A DNA stretch of 64,000 bases from Apteryx mantelli. Its lineage: Eukaryota; Chordata; Aves; Apterygiformes; Apterygidae. The position numbers and the translations under genes are program-made. The stretch spans positions 137,014,288 through 137,078,287 of the forward strand of contig NC_089978.1 in NCBI RefSeq assembly GCF_036417845.1. Reading direction: 5' to 3'. Of this stretch, positions 11,801-23,800 are shown one piece after another. The notes below the pieces were generated by a model, which worked only from the letters and a program-made list of their open reading frames with translations, ran no database searches and was not told where the DNA came from. Every line of letters starts with the position of its first letter. Position 1 is the first letter of the stretch.

Positions 11801-14800
11801 GTGCCAACAGAGGTAGCTGATGGCAGGTCAAAAGGAGGGAAGGTGCTGAAGCTTTTGCTTTCCTTTGAAGTAATATCAGTGAAGCACTATTGAGAGTTGC
11901 TTTCAAATATCACCTTAGCCATTGGAAGCTATTGAAACAAGCAGAAAGACTTTCACTGACCTAAGGAAGAGTTTGGCAGGTGTCTAGGTCCCTAATGTAG
12001 GACTTGGACACATGGGAACTATAGGGTGTTGTTGGAGTTGAGCATAGGTTGCAGTGCTACCCTGAATAATCATGTTTTTCTGAACTTGGGCCTTACTGAG
12101 TAAAAATATGCTTGTGCATGTATAGTTTTGTTTATAGGTGACCTAAGAGACTGAAAGCTGTCAGTCTGACACAACTTTCCATGCAGATTCTCATTGGCTG
12201 TTTCAGGTAGTATCTGCTACACTCTCTGGCATATGAAAGATTCATGTTATTAGAAACAGCTGCCTTGGTATAATTGTGGGGTTTCCCAGCCAAAATGAAT
12301 CTAGACAGTGCCTGTAAGATTCTCATCAGTCTTACTCTAGGAAGCACCAGAACAGGTCCCTGATCTGTTTCTGCTGCAGCCCTTAATGTATATATGAAAG
12401 AGTGCTTTATTGGAAGGATTATCTTGCAATTCTATGGGCTGAGGTGATAATGTGGGAAAACGCAGCTGATTAGGACATTCAATTTATGCACCAAAAAACT
12501 GCACTCAAGGCTGAGGTGTGATGCAGAGCTGTGTAGCCTGGAGCTTTTCAGTAGACTGATGGTAAGGGATTGCTGCATGCATATGTTGCTGCACCTTAGT
12601 AAAAGTTCATCTTTCCAAGGAGCAACCCCACATGCCTTTTGGGCAGTAATTAGGAGGCACTTTAATTCTGCCTAGCCATTAGGCAAATGATGCAAGGACA
12701 GGAAGACCTTGCCCTGTCTCATACCAGTCTGTGCATGAGGGCTAGGTGGAATAGAGTTCCAGGCTACAGCTTCTCTGATGGCAAAGATGGTTTAAGAAGT
12801 TTCACCCTGGTTCTTACTTTGTTCTCTCTGTTGTGCCAGTGCTGTGGTTAATGTGGCCACAATGGGAACTGGATCAGCAATCCAATTAAAAACAAACAGA
12901 CTGAAAAGAAATATAACCAAAAAAAATCCAATTTTTTCTTTTAGGGGGAGGAGAGACTTTTATTTTTGTTTTTTTTTTTTTTAATTTTGGTAATCTAATT
13001 TACAAAATGTGCCCTCTCCCCCTGCACCTTCTTCCAGCAATTTAATTGGTACAGCTGCAGGCAGGAGATGATGGAGTATTGCACTGGGCAGGAATGACCA
13101 CCTGAGGAAAGGGGAACATCTTCAAGTAGCTTTGCTGATGAAGAATATGTTGGTGTAACTACACCTGTGGTGACTAACTTTCCATCTATCTCCACTCATT
13201 GTTTGGAACCAGCAAGAAGCTTCCCAAAGCCTACAGGTTCTGTAATTACTATTATTATTATTATATCAAGGGAGGTAATCCTCCTCCTCTACTCAGCCCT
13301 CATGAGGCTGCATCTGGAGTATTGTGTCCAGTTTTGGGCTCCCCAATACAAGAGAGACATGGAGCTACTGGAGTGAGTCCAGCAAAGGGCTACTAAGATG
13401 ATTAATGGACTGGAGCATCTCTCCTATGAGGAAAGGCTGAGAGAGCTGGGCCTGTTCAGCCTGGAGAAGAGAAGACTTAGGGGAGATCTTATCAACGTGT
13501 GTAAGTACCTGAAGGGAGGGTGTAAAGAGGATGGAGCCAGACTCTTCTCAGTGGTGCCCAGCGATAGGATGAGAGGCAGTTGGCACAAATTGAAACACAG
13601 GAAGGTCCGTCTGAACATGAGGAAAAACTTCTTGACTGTGAGGGTGACAGAGCACTGGAAGAAGTTGCCCAGAGAGGTTGTGGAGTCTCCTTCTCTGGAG
13701 ATATTTAAAAGCTGTCTGGACAGGGTCCTGTGCAATGTGCTCTAGGTGACCCTGCTTGAGCAGGGGTGTTGGACTAGTTGATCTCCAGAGGTTCCTTCCA
13801 ACCTCAGCCATTCTGTGATTCTGTGATCATTATCCCTCATTCATGCACTTTGCATGAAGAATCTTAAACTGGACACCAAGAAAGATCAGTTTCTGAATGG
13901 GGATAGCAGTTCTTGTATTTCTAGGTGTGGATTTAAGCTATATGGTGGAAATGAGAGAAATAAATCTGACCCTTCCCAGCAGAAGGCCATTTATGCAAGA
14001 CAGGGTTCCAGTATTTATGCCAATTAGTAACTGGAACAGCTAAGTAACTGGAACCTCAGACAGATTGATCACCAAACCACTGTTTCCCCATATATAGTAT
14101 GGGGAGAAATCTAACTTGGTCATCTCTGTAAAGCACATTTAGATTTTTAATTGAAAAGTGTAGCATGTTCTTTCTAAAAGGGTGTGTGTCCTGTGAAATG
14201 GTCCTGGTTCAGTTTAACTAGTGCAATCTGCGTAGTGACAAGGCCTCAACTTCTGTGTCATTTCAGAGTAGGAAGGAGCTCAGCACTTGCACAGTCAAAA
14301 TGGGTATGTCAGAGCAGAACTGAAGATGTGGTGATGCTGATCGCTTCATTGTCATATTTTTTAGGGATCTAATTGTTTTTATAATTTTTCAGAAGTACTG
14401 GCTCAGCTCACTTTGAGTCTTCATCGCAAAATCTTTTTTTAGGGACTCCATGAGCACAGGGAATCTTTTCATGGAAGGTTAAAAGTTAAAACTGAGCAAA
14501 TTTGAGCATGGAGTAAATGATCAGAGTGATGAAACTTTCTTCTCACAATTGAATATGAAATTCTCTGGCATGTGTAACTGTACTATGGGAACTCAAACCT
14601 GACTATTCAGCACTGTGGTTCTGCTGTGGCTGGGAAGAGATGTCCAGATATGATTGGCCAATGGCCCATGTTTGCATGTGATTTTCTGTGGTCTGTTTCA
14701 TGCAAAGTGATCCCAGGATGATGATCATAGTGATGTATTTAAGTTCTTATATTGTCTTCTGAATACGTTTCTCTGGATTCAGCATTGGCCATTTAAGGAG

Positions 14801-17800
14801 AAATTAGGTTGTTAAGAAGCCTGAAAGGAACCTGATCAGAGTGAACTTTGTCATTATTAATATCGTTTAGAGAGTTGTCTTTAGTGCCTGACACACAGTC
14901 AACATGCTGCTCTTGAGAATGTCCATTGTTGTCAGGGCCACTGGCCAGATGGATTTGCCATTGTTGCAGTCCAGATAAATGGGAAAAATAAGACACCATT
15001 TCTTGCTCAGTATACTTAGTTTGTGCGTATCAACAAAAATTGAAGACTGCTGGTAAAGAGCAAACTGCAGCGTTCAGAGAATAATGGTGGAGGAGCAAGG
15101 GTGGAGGGAAGTGGAAAGGTTGAGAGATAGGAATGAATAGGAAAATGGTTATTGTAGAATTTCTGTTGGCTTCCGGGATAGTTTCAGCTGTGGTAATGGA
15201 ATTAATAGTAAAAGTAGGCACTGAAACAGAGAGGGAGGGAAGGATTAAGCCTGTGGAAGAATCTTGAGTGCTGAACATCAGCACTGTATGATATACATGG
15301 TATACCAAGAAAGAGAAGGAGCTATAGGAGAGAGAGAAGCCAAATTTTAAAGCTCCATAGACAAGTTCCCTAAAAAAGAGATTTTAAGGGTGAAAACAAG
15401 CATGCTAAGTAATCAAGAAAGATGTGACATTAGTGATAGCCAAAAGCCAAGGAAGATAAGAAGGGACGAAGGGAACCCAAGCCAGAGAAGGAAAGGGTGT
15501 TGATGGCATATCTTCTTGCCTGGAAAAAGCTGGGATGGAAAACAGGGAGGCTAACAGAAGCTCCTCACCAAGGTTTTGGTAAGAAAAGGAAGATGGTTTG
15601 TGAGGGAGGGAAAGTCTAATAAAGATGGCATTAAAGGAAGGAAGGAAGATATCAGTAAGAGCCAAGTGTCTGGGTATCTTGCTGAGAAGACAGGATTAGC
15701 CAGCAGAAGGACAAAAAGTTTTTGACAAATTCCCTGTTTGTGGAAAAGGTGATGCTCAGGAGGGCATTAGTGTAGTTGGGAGGAGGAAGCAGTGGAATGA
15801 GACTGATGAAAAGTAAAGTTGCGCAGCTAAGTATGGGCAGACCCTGTGACAGTTTAGCTCATATTGTGCATGCACTCATGAACATAACACACACTGCTTT
15901 TGTCTTAAGTGTCATTCTAGGGGAATCTAAGACTTGCTCTGCAGTTAATTTTGATTTGTGTGCATAGAGAAGCATTAACATTTGGTGGACAGCTGGATAT
16001 CCTTAACTTCCCTTTTGTGTCTAGATTTATTTGTCATGCTGTGTCCACTGCATGCAGTCCGTTATGTTATGTATATGTTGATTGTAGCAAACAGTTAACT
16101 GTATGCATAGCAAGTTCAGGAGACAGTGATGTCCCGGGAGCTATCATTAAGTGATACAAACAGATTGAAATAATGGTTAAGATAGCTCCATGGACCTTGC
16201 TTCAGTTAACCTTTCACTGGGTACAGCTGGATTTTTGCTTCTATAGATCTCTTATCTTTGCTGCACTTCATAGGTAGGTGCATACATTTCCTTTGGGAAG
16301 ACAGCAGTTATCTCTATCAAGAAGCAATACTTTCACACAGTTTCCCACTGGAAAGATTTTGCAGAAATCACTATGAGTTCTTAGCTCTTATCCATCTAGA
16401 AGAGAGGCTTTTGGTTCTTCCATCCATCTCTGTCAACAGATGTGCTAGGATAAGACAATTCCCAGGCTTAAAAAGAAGCTTTATCTGCCTCTTGTACAAG
16501 CAGTATTATACCATTACTAGCAGAGAGCCAACACGAAGCTGTGAAGTAGGATTTGGAAATGTCTTCTATGGCTCTGGGAATTTCCTCAATTTCTCCTGCT
16601 CCCCCTCCGCCCCCCTTGGAGGGAGATACTTCTCTCCTGTTACATAGGAATAAGCACAGGTGTAGAATGCAGAATCTAAAAGCCTCTGCACCTCTGTGAA
16701 CAACACTTTTCTGATAACTGCTGAATGCAAAATTTTGCAATTCAGTGTGAGAGGGGGTGGGAGTGGAACTGATGCCCTTAAAAGTTTGTCTGTTAGGAGT
16801 ATGAGTAAAGAACATGAGATCTCTCGCTTTCCTCCTCTTTTTTTTCATAACGTGCCTCCAAGGGGAAGGCTTCAGGGAGGATAAAGGGCTTTTGGGTGTT
16901 GGGCTGCAGTTGGTATGTTGGCTAAAGCTTCATGAAACCTAATGCTCAGTTTCAACAGAAGAATCACAACTGTTGGCAGGTTCTGGCGACCATGGCAGGC
17001 CTCAAGAGGAGTTATTCTAAGAACACAACATATGATCAGATTACTGAGGGACGCTTTACATGGTCCTAAAAAATGAACCATCTGACAGCTTATGACAGCT
17101 CTGTCTGTTCCAGCTGAGAGAGGAGTGCTAGCTTTTGCTTACCCTGTAACCAGGGTTATGAAACAAAGGAAGTGCTTTCCATAGTCTGTGAACCAACAGA
17201 CTGCCAGCAGTCTAATGTCTGCATACATCTAACTTCTAATAAGGAAAACAAAAGACATACAGGACTTGCTTCTTTTGCAGTTTTGAATTTTTGTAATTTA
17301 ATACCTTCCTGCTGGGAGATTGCTAGGCTTGGCGATTTGCATAGTTCTGTCTTTGGTAACTGTGATGATAATGTCTTTGTGAGGTGACCTGTTTTTGCTA
17401 CCAGTATCTTTATTCCCCTTCTCCTCAGTCTTCTCCAGTGAAGAACATGACATGAAAGAGCTTTGTAATTTTTGCTGATACTGTTATGGGCAAAATGGTC
17501 TTAATTTGAGGAATTTCACTCTATTGAATTTGTTGCCAATTAACATAAACTTTTATTTCCTGATTTAGGTACTGAGAAAAACAAGAAGAAAAACAATTAA
17601 ACCCTTGGGGAAACACCTTTCCTCCCCCTTCCCCAGCTTCAGTTTCAGTCCACCATCTCTCTCCCTCCCCCCTTCCTAGTCTCAGCTTCCCTTGTTTTTG
17701 CCATGTATTACACTCAGTCCCTCCCAATTCCTTTAGCTGAGGCAATGCACTGCACAGGAGGTTGGGTCAGCTCGTAAGATGATTTCTTTCTGCTGCTCCT

Positions 17801-20800
17801 TGCTTCTTACTTTTTTCTTCCACTGCTCCTTGTTTCTTACTGCTCCTATGCTCTGGTGCGGTTTCTCCACAGGCTGCAGTCACTTTGGGTGTGTACCTGC
17901 TGCAGCATAGGTCCTCTACAGGCCGCAGTCCTTTCAGGGTGAACTCACTCCTGCGTGGCTTATCCATGGGCTGCAGTCCCTTCAAGGGTGTGCCTGCTTG
18001 GGCATGAGTTCCTTCATGGGCCACAGTACCTTTGGGGGTGTTCCTGCCCCAGCGTGGGTTCTCCACAGGCTACAATCCCTTCAGAGGTGTACCTGCTGTG
18101 GCATGGGTTGTCCACAGGCAATAGTCCGCTCAGGGGCCTACCTCCTCTGGTATGGAGTGCCTCCTTTCAAGAGTGTGTCTCCAGCTATGTCTCCCCTATT
18201 GTCTCCTTCCATGTGTCTTCCCCATTTCTCCTTCCTTTTCTCCAAACACATCTCTCTGTATATTTCCTCCCATGTTCCTCCCTGCCTTTTGTATATCTTC
18301 CTGTGTCTTCTCATGTTTTTCCTTTTTGCGTCCCCTTTTGTGTGTCCTCATGTGTCTCCTTTTGTGTCTCTTCATGTGAGTCCTCACATATGTCCTTCTG
18401 TGTGTCCACCTGTGTCTTCTGTCCCTAGTGGCTACTACCCTTTCCTAAATATGTTTGAGCAGACGTGACATGTACTCCTGAGTGGTTGAAGTTTTGGCAT
18501 ACAATGGGTTGTTTTTAATCTGTTTTTGAACTAGCTGTAGCTGGCACAGGACAGTTCATGGCCTCTTCCCACACAGATCATCCCTGCAGCCCTCTGCTAC
18601 CAAAACCCTGATATTTATGCCCAGTTCAGACAGTTGCGAGGGATTGTGCTCTCTCTGTATAATTCCCTGACTTTCTTGGAATCACAACAAAGCTAAACCT
18701 GTCCCATAACACTTAAAATATTTAGTTGAGAATCTATTAAAATTTAGTTCTGATGCAAGGATGATCCATCCTCAGCCAGTGTCTGAAAAGCTTCCACGCG
18801 TTCAGATTGTTGGTATAGCCCAATTTACCACCTATTAAAGTTTGTCTGCCTGAAATTTTACTCATCCAGTTCTTCTCAGGGCTAGTTTTTCATTGACTCG
18901 TTCTGTCTCCCCCAAAGGAAGTTTCTCTTGGTGCAGATACACATTCCTTCTTTATAGATAATAGGGTTTGAGCACCTTATTTTGTCTTCCTCATTTCCCA
19001 CCTCTGATGTGTGTCAAACTGTGTCCTTCTGAAACTCTGGATTATGTCAGCATCTATGGTAGCCATGCATTTTCCCCATCACTTCTGTTGTTTCTTACCT
19101 TGTGAATCTGATCCATGTCCAACAGATGGAGGCTTTGGAAAGCCATAAATACTATTCTGGGCACTAGAAGAAAGTGGTGCAGATGTGTCTCATAAGCAAT
19201 TGGTCTCAGCTTTGTAAAAATGGTTACATTAGTTGTCAAAACAGCCAGGTGGAAGGTAGCATAACAGCATCTGGTCCCATCTTACTGTCCTGGGCACGTG
19301 ACGGTGCTATGCTGGAACTGTGGGAACTGAAGAGGTCAGAGTGCTACATGCTGGGCATTGTGTTTCTGGCACAGAAATAGTTCTTAATTTGTGTATAGAG
19401 GAGTTGGAGTTGTCCTCTCTTTTCAGCTGTGAAACTGATTCTTCTCCCAGGGGAGCAAGGAGAGCTTCTGTAATGACATCATTAGGAAAAGATTAAGATC
19501 TGTGAGTGTAAAATGCTTTCCCATCCTTAACTGTGCTTTGGTTACATTTCATGAACATGGCATAAATGCAATCATGAATGTTTACATTCTGTTTCTGAAA
19601 CAGATGGAATTAGGGGTTTTGCTAGACCTTCCATAAAGGCTTGGGTGGTCAATCTCTAGCACTGAGTCCTTCTTTGCATTCAGTTTATTCAGAGGTTGAG
19701 TTAAATAAGGGTTTAAAATAAAAACTAGTGACAACTCTTTCATGGAATATTAAACCATCTGAATAAAAATCGCCCCTTTCTTCAGTGCTTGCTTTCTTGA
19801 TTTCTGTGATGTTTTCATGTACAAGTTCTCCATTCACTCCTTAAGTATTTCATAGAAAATAATGTGTTTTTTTTTAACATTTCCTTTTAAAGAAAAGGAG
19901 AAAAATCAGACCTTTGTTATAAATAAGCTTTACAAGAGTTGCGGCTTTGTTTCCCAGTCTATTCCTTCTCTATTCCTTAAACAGTTGCAGACATATAAGA
20001 TTTCTCACAGCCTTGCACTTCCCACTCCGACTTCTTCTGAAGGTACCGTGTCACCACTAGTGTGGTCAACACAGATGTATTTTTTGCAAAGCTTGGTCTT
20101 TCTCTCACATTTCCTGCCTTGAATCAGCCTAGACATCAGATGCGCAACTGCTGCTTTTCTATTTCTGCTCTTTATTCCTCCATCACGCTCTTGCTGTTCA
20201 AAAGAAGGGAAGAGAATCTGGATATCTGGTCAGACTTGGCACATGGGAGTTTATGGAACCTGCATAGTCTGCCTCATGTCTTGGTATACACTCTCAAGTA
20301 GTTTTATAGTGCTAGCTGTGAATCAGAGTCTAGGCTTTATTCTCCTGTTCGCTGCTGAAGTTGTCGGTAGCTCAGCCTTCTCTTGTCTGCTTTTCTTTCT
20401 GATTTTAATTTCTGGACCTCGGTCTTCTCCGGTCTTCTGCTCTTGTTCCAAGCAATTTCAAATTCTGTACCAGTGACCTCCTAGCTTTACGTTTCATTAT
20501 TCATTTCATTCATGGTTCTGTTACTGCAATTTCCCTCATCTGTCACCATGACCATCTTTTGTTTGCATCTCTTCACTGGCCTTTTCTTCTCTCTCACACT
20601 GACAAGCAGCACATAGAGCTGCTTGTCTTCATTTCCCTGGGCCCTGAACGGCCTAATCTCACTTTGGCATCTCTTACAATCGAGATGTAAAACCTTCAGT
20701 GACCACTTGTTTTCTGTTCAAACAAGCATTCCTTCATCTTTCCCAGCCTGTGCCCCACTTTCCTGTTTATGGGAGCTCCCCATAATATGGGAGCTCCCCA

Positions 20801-23800
20801 TTAACTTCCACAAAGCTAAGCTTCCTTCTCTATATCTCTTTGAAGAATGCTCCTTTTCTGTAATGGCTACAAGAGCCTGAAAACACTTCATTCATGGTGT
20901 TATGTCACACTGATAAATACCATCTAACTATTTCCATGTACTTCTGCATTGTTTTTTGTTGTTTATTTTCCTGTAGTTAGATTCTGAGTGCTTTAGGACA
21001 AGGAGCTTTCTTTTTTGTTCTCTGTACTGATGGTCTTGATCCGTGCTTACAGCTTCTATACACCATGGTAATACAAGTATTAAACAAAGCATTTAATTCC
21101 CCTTTTTACTGATCATTTTAAGCTATACAGATGCAAGTTGGGAAATACAACTTGCAGCCCAAAGTTCTGCTTCTAAAACTGTGGCCTCTACAACGTGAAC
21201 TGAATGAGGATCTTCCTGAGATAGAAGATAGTGTGAGAGCATGTTATCTCTCTGCTGACCTCTATGATATAAAGTTCCATTATGCATCTTTTGCCTGTGG
21301 TCATAGCTCTCTGAACTTGTGTTTGCATTATTTCTCTGTTCCAGGCCGAAACGAGCTGATTGCCCGCTATATTAAGCTGAGAACAGGGAAAACACGCACA
21401 AGGAAACAGGTAAGTGTAAAGTTTCCTCTGTGAACATTAGCTGCTTTGTGCCATTCCACATGGAGAGGGCTTGTGAGAACAAATTCCTTTGCTGCTCACT
21501 TGCTATTAGCTTCTGGCTTTCTTCGAAAGAGATTGTTGTGCTGAGCTGGCTAATAAGAGTGGTGGGCAGAGTCAGCTCACAAATTCTACAATTGGACTGT
21601 GACGCTCATCCCTCCCAATCACATCACGACACACAATGTTTTCTGCTGCTAAGCAGTGTGCAATTTTATTTGTCTGGTCTACAAATGAGCATTTCTGTGA
21701 CCATCAGTGTGTAAGTATGGCCTTCTATATCAAGGTTCTTTCTTCAGCCCAGATGGATGGACAGCAATGGTGATTTTCAAAACACTTGGCATAAAGGAAT
21801 TTCTATGTGATTTGGGAATGACAGTCAAGACAATGCTGGGAAATTCCTGAGTAACCTGGACCTGCTTTGAGTAGGAGGTTGACTGTATGGCCTCCATAGG
21901 TCCTTCTACTTAAATTATTCTATGATTCTGTGATGCATTTCAGCCCAGACTAGATATAGAGAAGTTCTGAGGGTCACTGTATAATGGCTAGGGATGCAGA
22001 ACATGTGTTTCCCTTCTCCTAAGAGGAGGCTAAATTGAGGAGCAAAGAGATCAGAACTCTTAACCCCCAGAATTAAGGGTGGGTTCTGCAGTTTTAGAGA
22101 GGTCTCTGGATTGATAAAGCCATTTGAATGAAAGAGGCCTTAAATGGTCCATTTCTGCTTCTCCCCCATCTCACTTCATGACAGTTAATTTATGTTCAGA
22201 GAAGCATCTCACTGCTATCTCAAACAAACTAAAAAAGAAGGAGAAAATCCTAAATAATTACCTATTGCTCAAGGTGCCCAAAGTATGTTGTTTACTTCTG
22301 CAAGTGCTACCAACTACTTCTCTGGAATAAAGATGGATTTTGTCTTTCAATGCAGGTATCTAGTCATATCCAGGTCCTGGCAAGGCGAAAAGCTCGAGAG
22401 ATCCAAGCTAAGCTCAAGGTATGATGTGTATCCTTTAACATATCTTTCAAGCCCCCCCAGTCAGACATTCGCTCATCCTTTCCCTCCTTGAATGGCCTCG
22501 ATAAAGGGTGAGATCAGCCACAAACTCTAGTAAGCTGGGAAGGAAAAGGTACTTCTCAGGAAGTGTTGTGCAAACATTTGTATTGTTGAGGCTCTGTGAC
22601 GTCTGAGGCAATTCTATTTAAAGAATAAAGAAACAATACCTTTAGTTTTGATGTGTCTTATATTTTGCCTCTAGTTTATGCTGCTGTCGTCCAGGTCTGA
22701 GAGTCCCTGGGGAATAAGGGAGAAGTGTTTACTTGAAAAGGAGGGGGGTTATGGAATGTTGGTGAATGACCCAGCGGCTGGGTATCCTCATTAGTATTGT
22801 TACTTGAGAAGGAGGGGGTTATGGTTACAAATGCTGGCCAGTACTTCAGTCCCTTACGTTGTGGTAGCCTTGGGAAAGTGTAGTCTTACAGTTACTGCAG
22901 CACTAGTTCCACCTCTACTACTGGTAGTGCTGTGGACTTGTCTGCAAGAAATAGTGTCCTGAGTTGGCATAACCACTGCGAGGAAGTAACAAAGCTGTCT
23001 GGCATCTTCTCAGGGAAAATGGTGCCAGCTGAGTTGACTTTGCCCTTTGATTAATTCAGACTTGATTTGAAGAGGCCTGGGTTGATCAGAAGAAACATGG
23101 CTGAGTTCTGCCCACTTGCTTAAGTAAACCTCAGTGTTTTTCTTTCCACAGGAAGAGCTCGGAGAACAAGCTAATGAACTGATAGCTCTTGACATTTATT
23201 TTCACTCAGATTTGAAGCAGGAAAATGGTTTATATGCTCAGACTGAATTGATGTAAATGTCAAGAAGGTCAAGCTTATGGGTGACAATTGCACAAGAGGG
23301 TTCTCCCTGCTAGAATGTGAGCTGTCCAGAAAGGGCCTGTTGAGCAAGAAGAGAGGTCCAATCCTTGTTCTGTGCCATCAAGACAGACAGGGAAGTAAGG
23401 TACACACTGACCTTCCCTATTTGATATGCCAATAAGTGATCAGGAGGGAATCGTGTTTCCTTCCCTGTATGAAGCACATTCTCCCTGATCTTTTATGCTT
23501 TGGATGATAATGATAGTCTTGACAGACCAGTCCAGCCCTGACTGTTAAGTGGACAGTTTCTAGAAGGTGCTTCTTCTTGGCTATCTGGGCCGTTTCTCTG
23601 TTGGCCTCATGAGGAGTGGACTGTCTGTGAGTGAACTGTTGGCACTCAATCCTGACCAGTGCTGAATTGCATGCATCTCTGTTGTGAGCAGTGATTATCT
23701 CCAAGAGTCATGACTGTATCCCCCCATCCCATTCCTGGCTCCATTTTAGAAAACAGTGCTGTGTCTGTAATTAGCCTGTTGTGTTTCCAGCTGCTCTGAT

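Larger units (their letters stand above)
2827..21344 (+). other. TEAD4 intron after coding exon 1 (18.5 kb)
   Basis: The largest intron in the window, splitting the TEA domain. It holds an old CR1 (8,960-9,440), a minus-strand CR1 fragment (10,745-10,865), a (ATT)n run followed by a young-looking CR1 3' end (13,246-13,828), a purine-rich block (15,040-15,660), a minus-strand LTR with a minisatellite (17,390-18,720) and a small near-palindromic duplication (20,768-20,803). No alternative exon was recognised. Confidence 0.85.

Noticed and set aside
16258..16848. Overlapping 129- and 126-residue open frames on opposite strands
   Set aside because: Neither resembles a known protein and there is no sign of coding constraint; treated as chance frames in the large intron.
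17767..18468. Open frames on both strands near 17.8-18.5 kb with repeated peptides
   Set aside because: They are shadows of the 49-bp minisatellite and adjoining simple repeats in an LTR remnant; no viral or cellular domain is seen.
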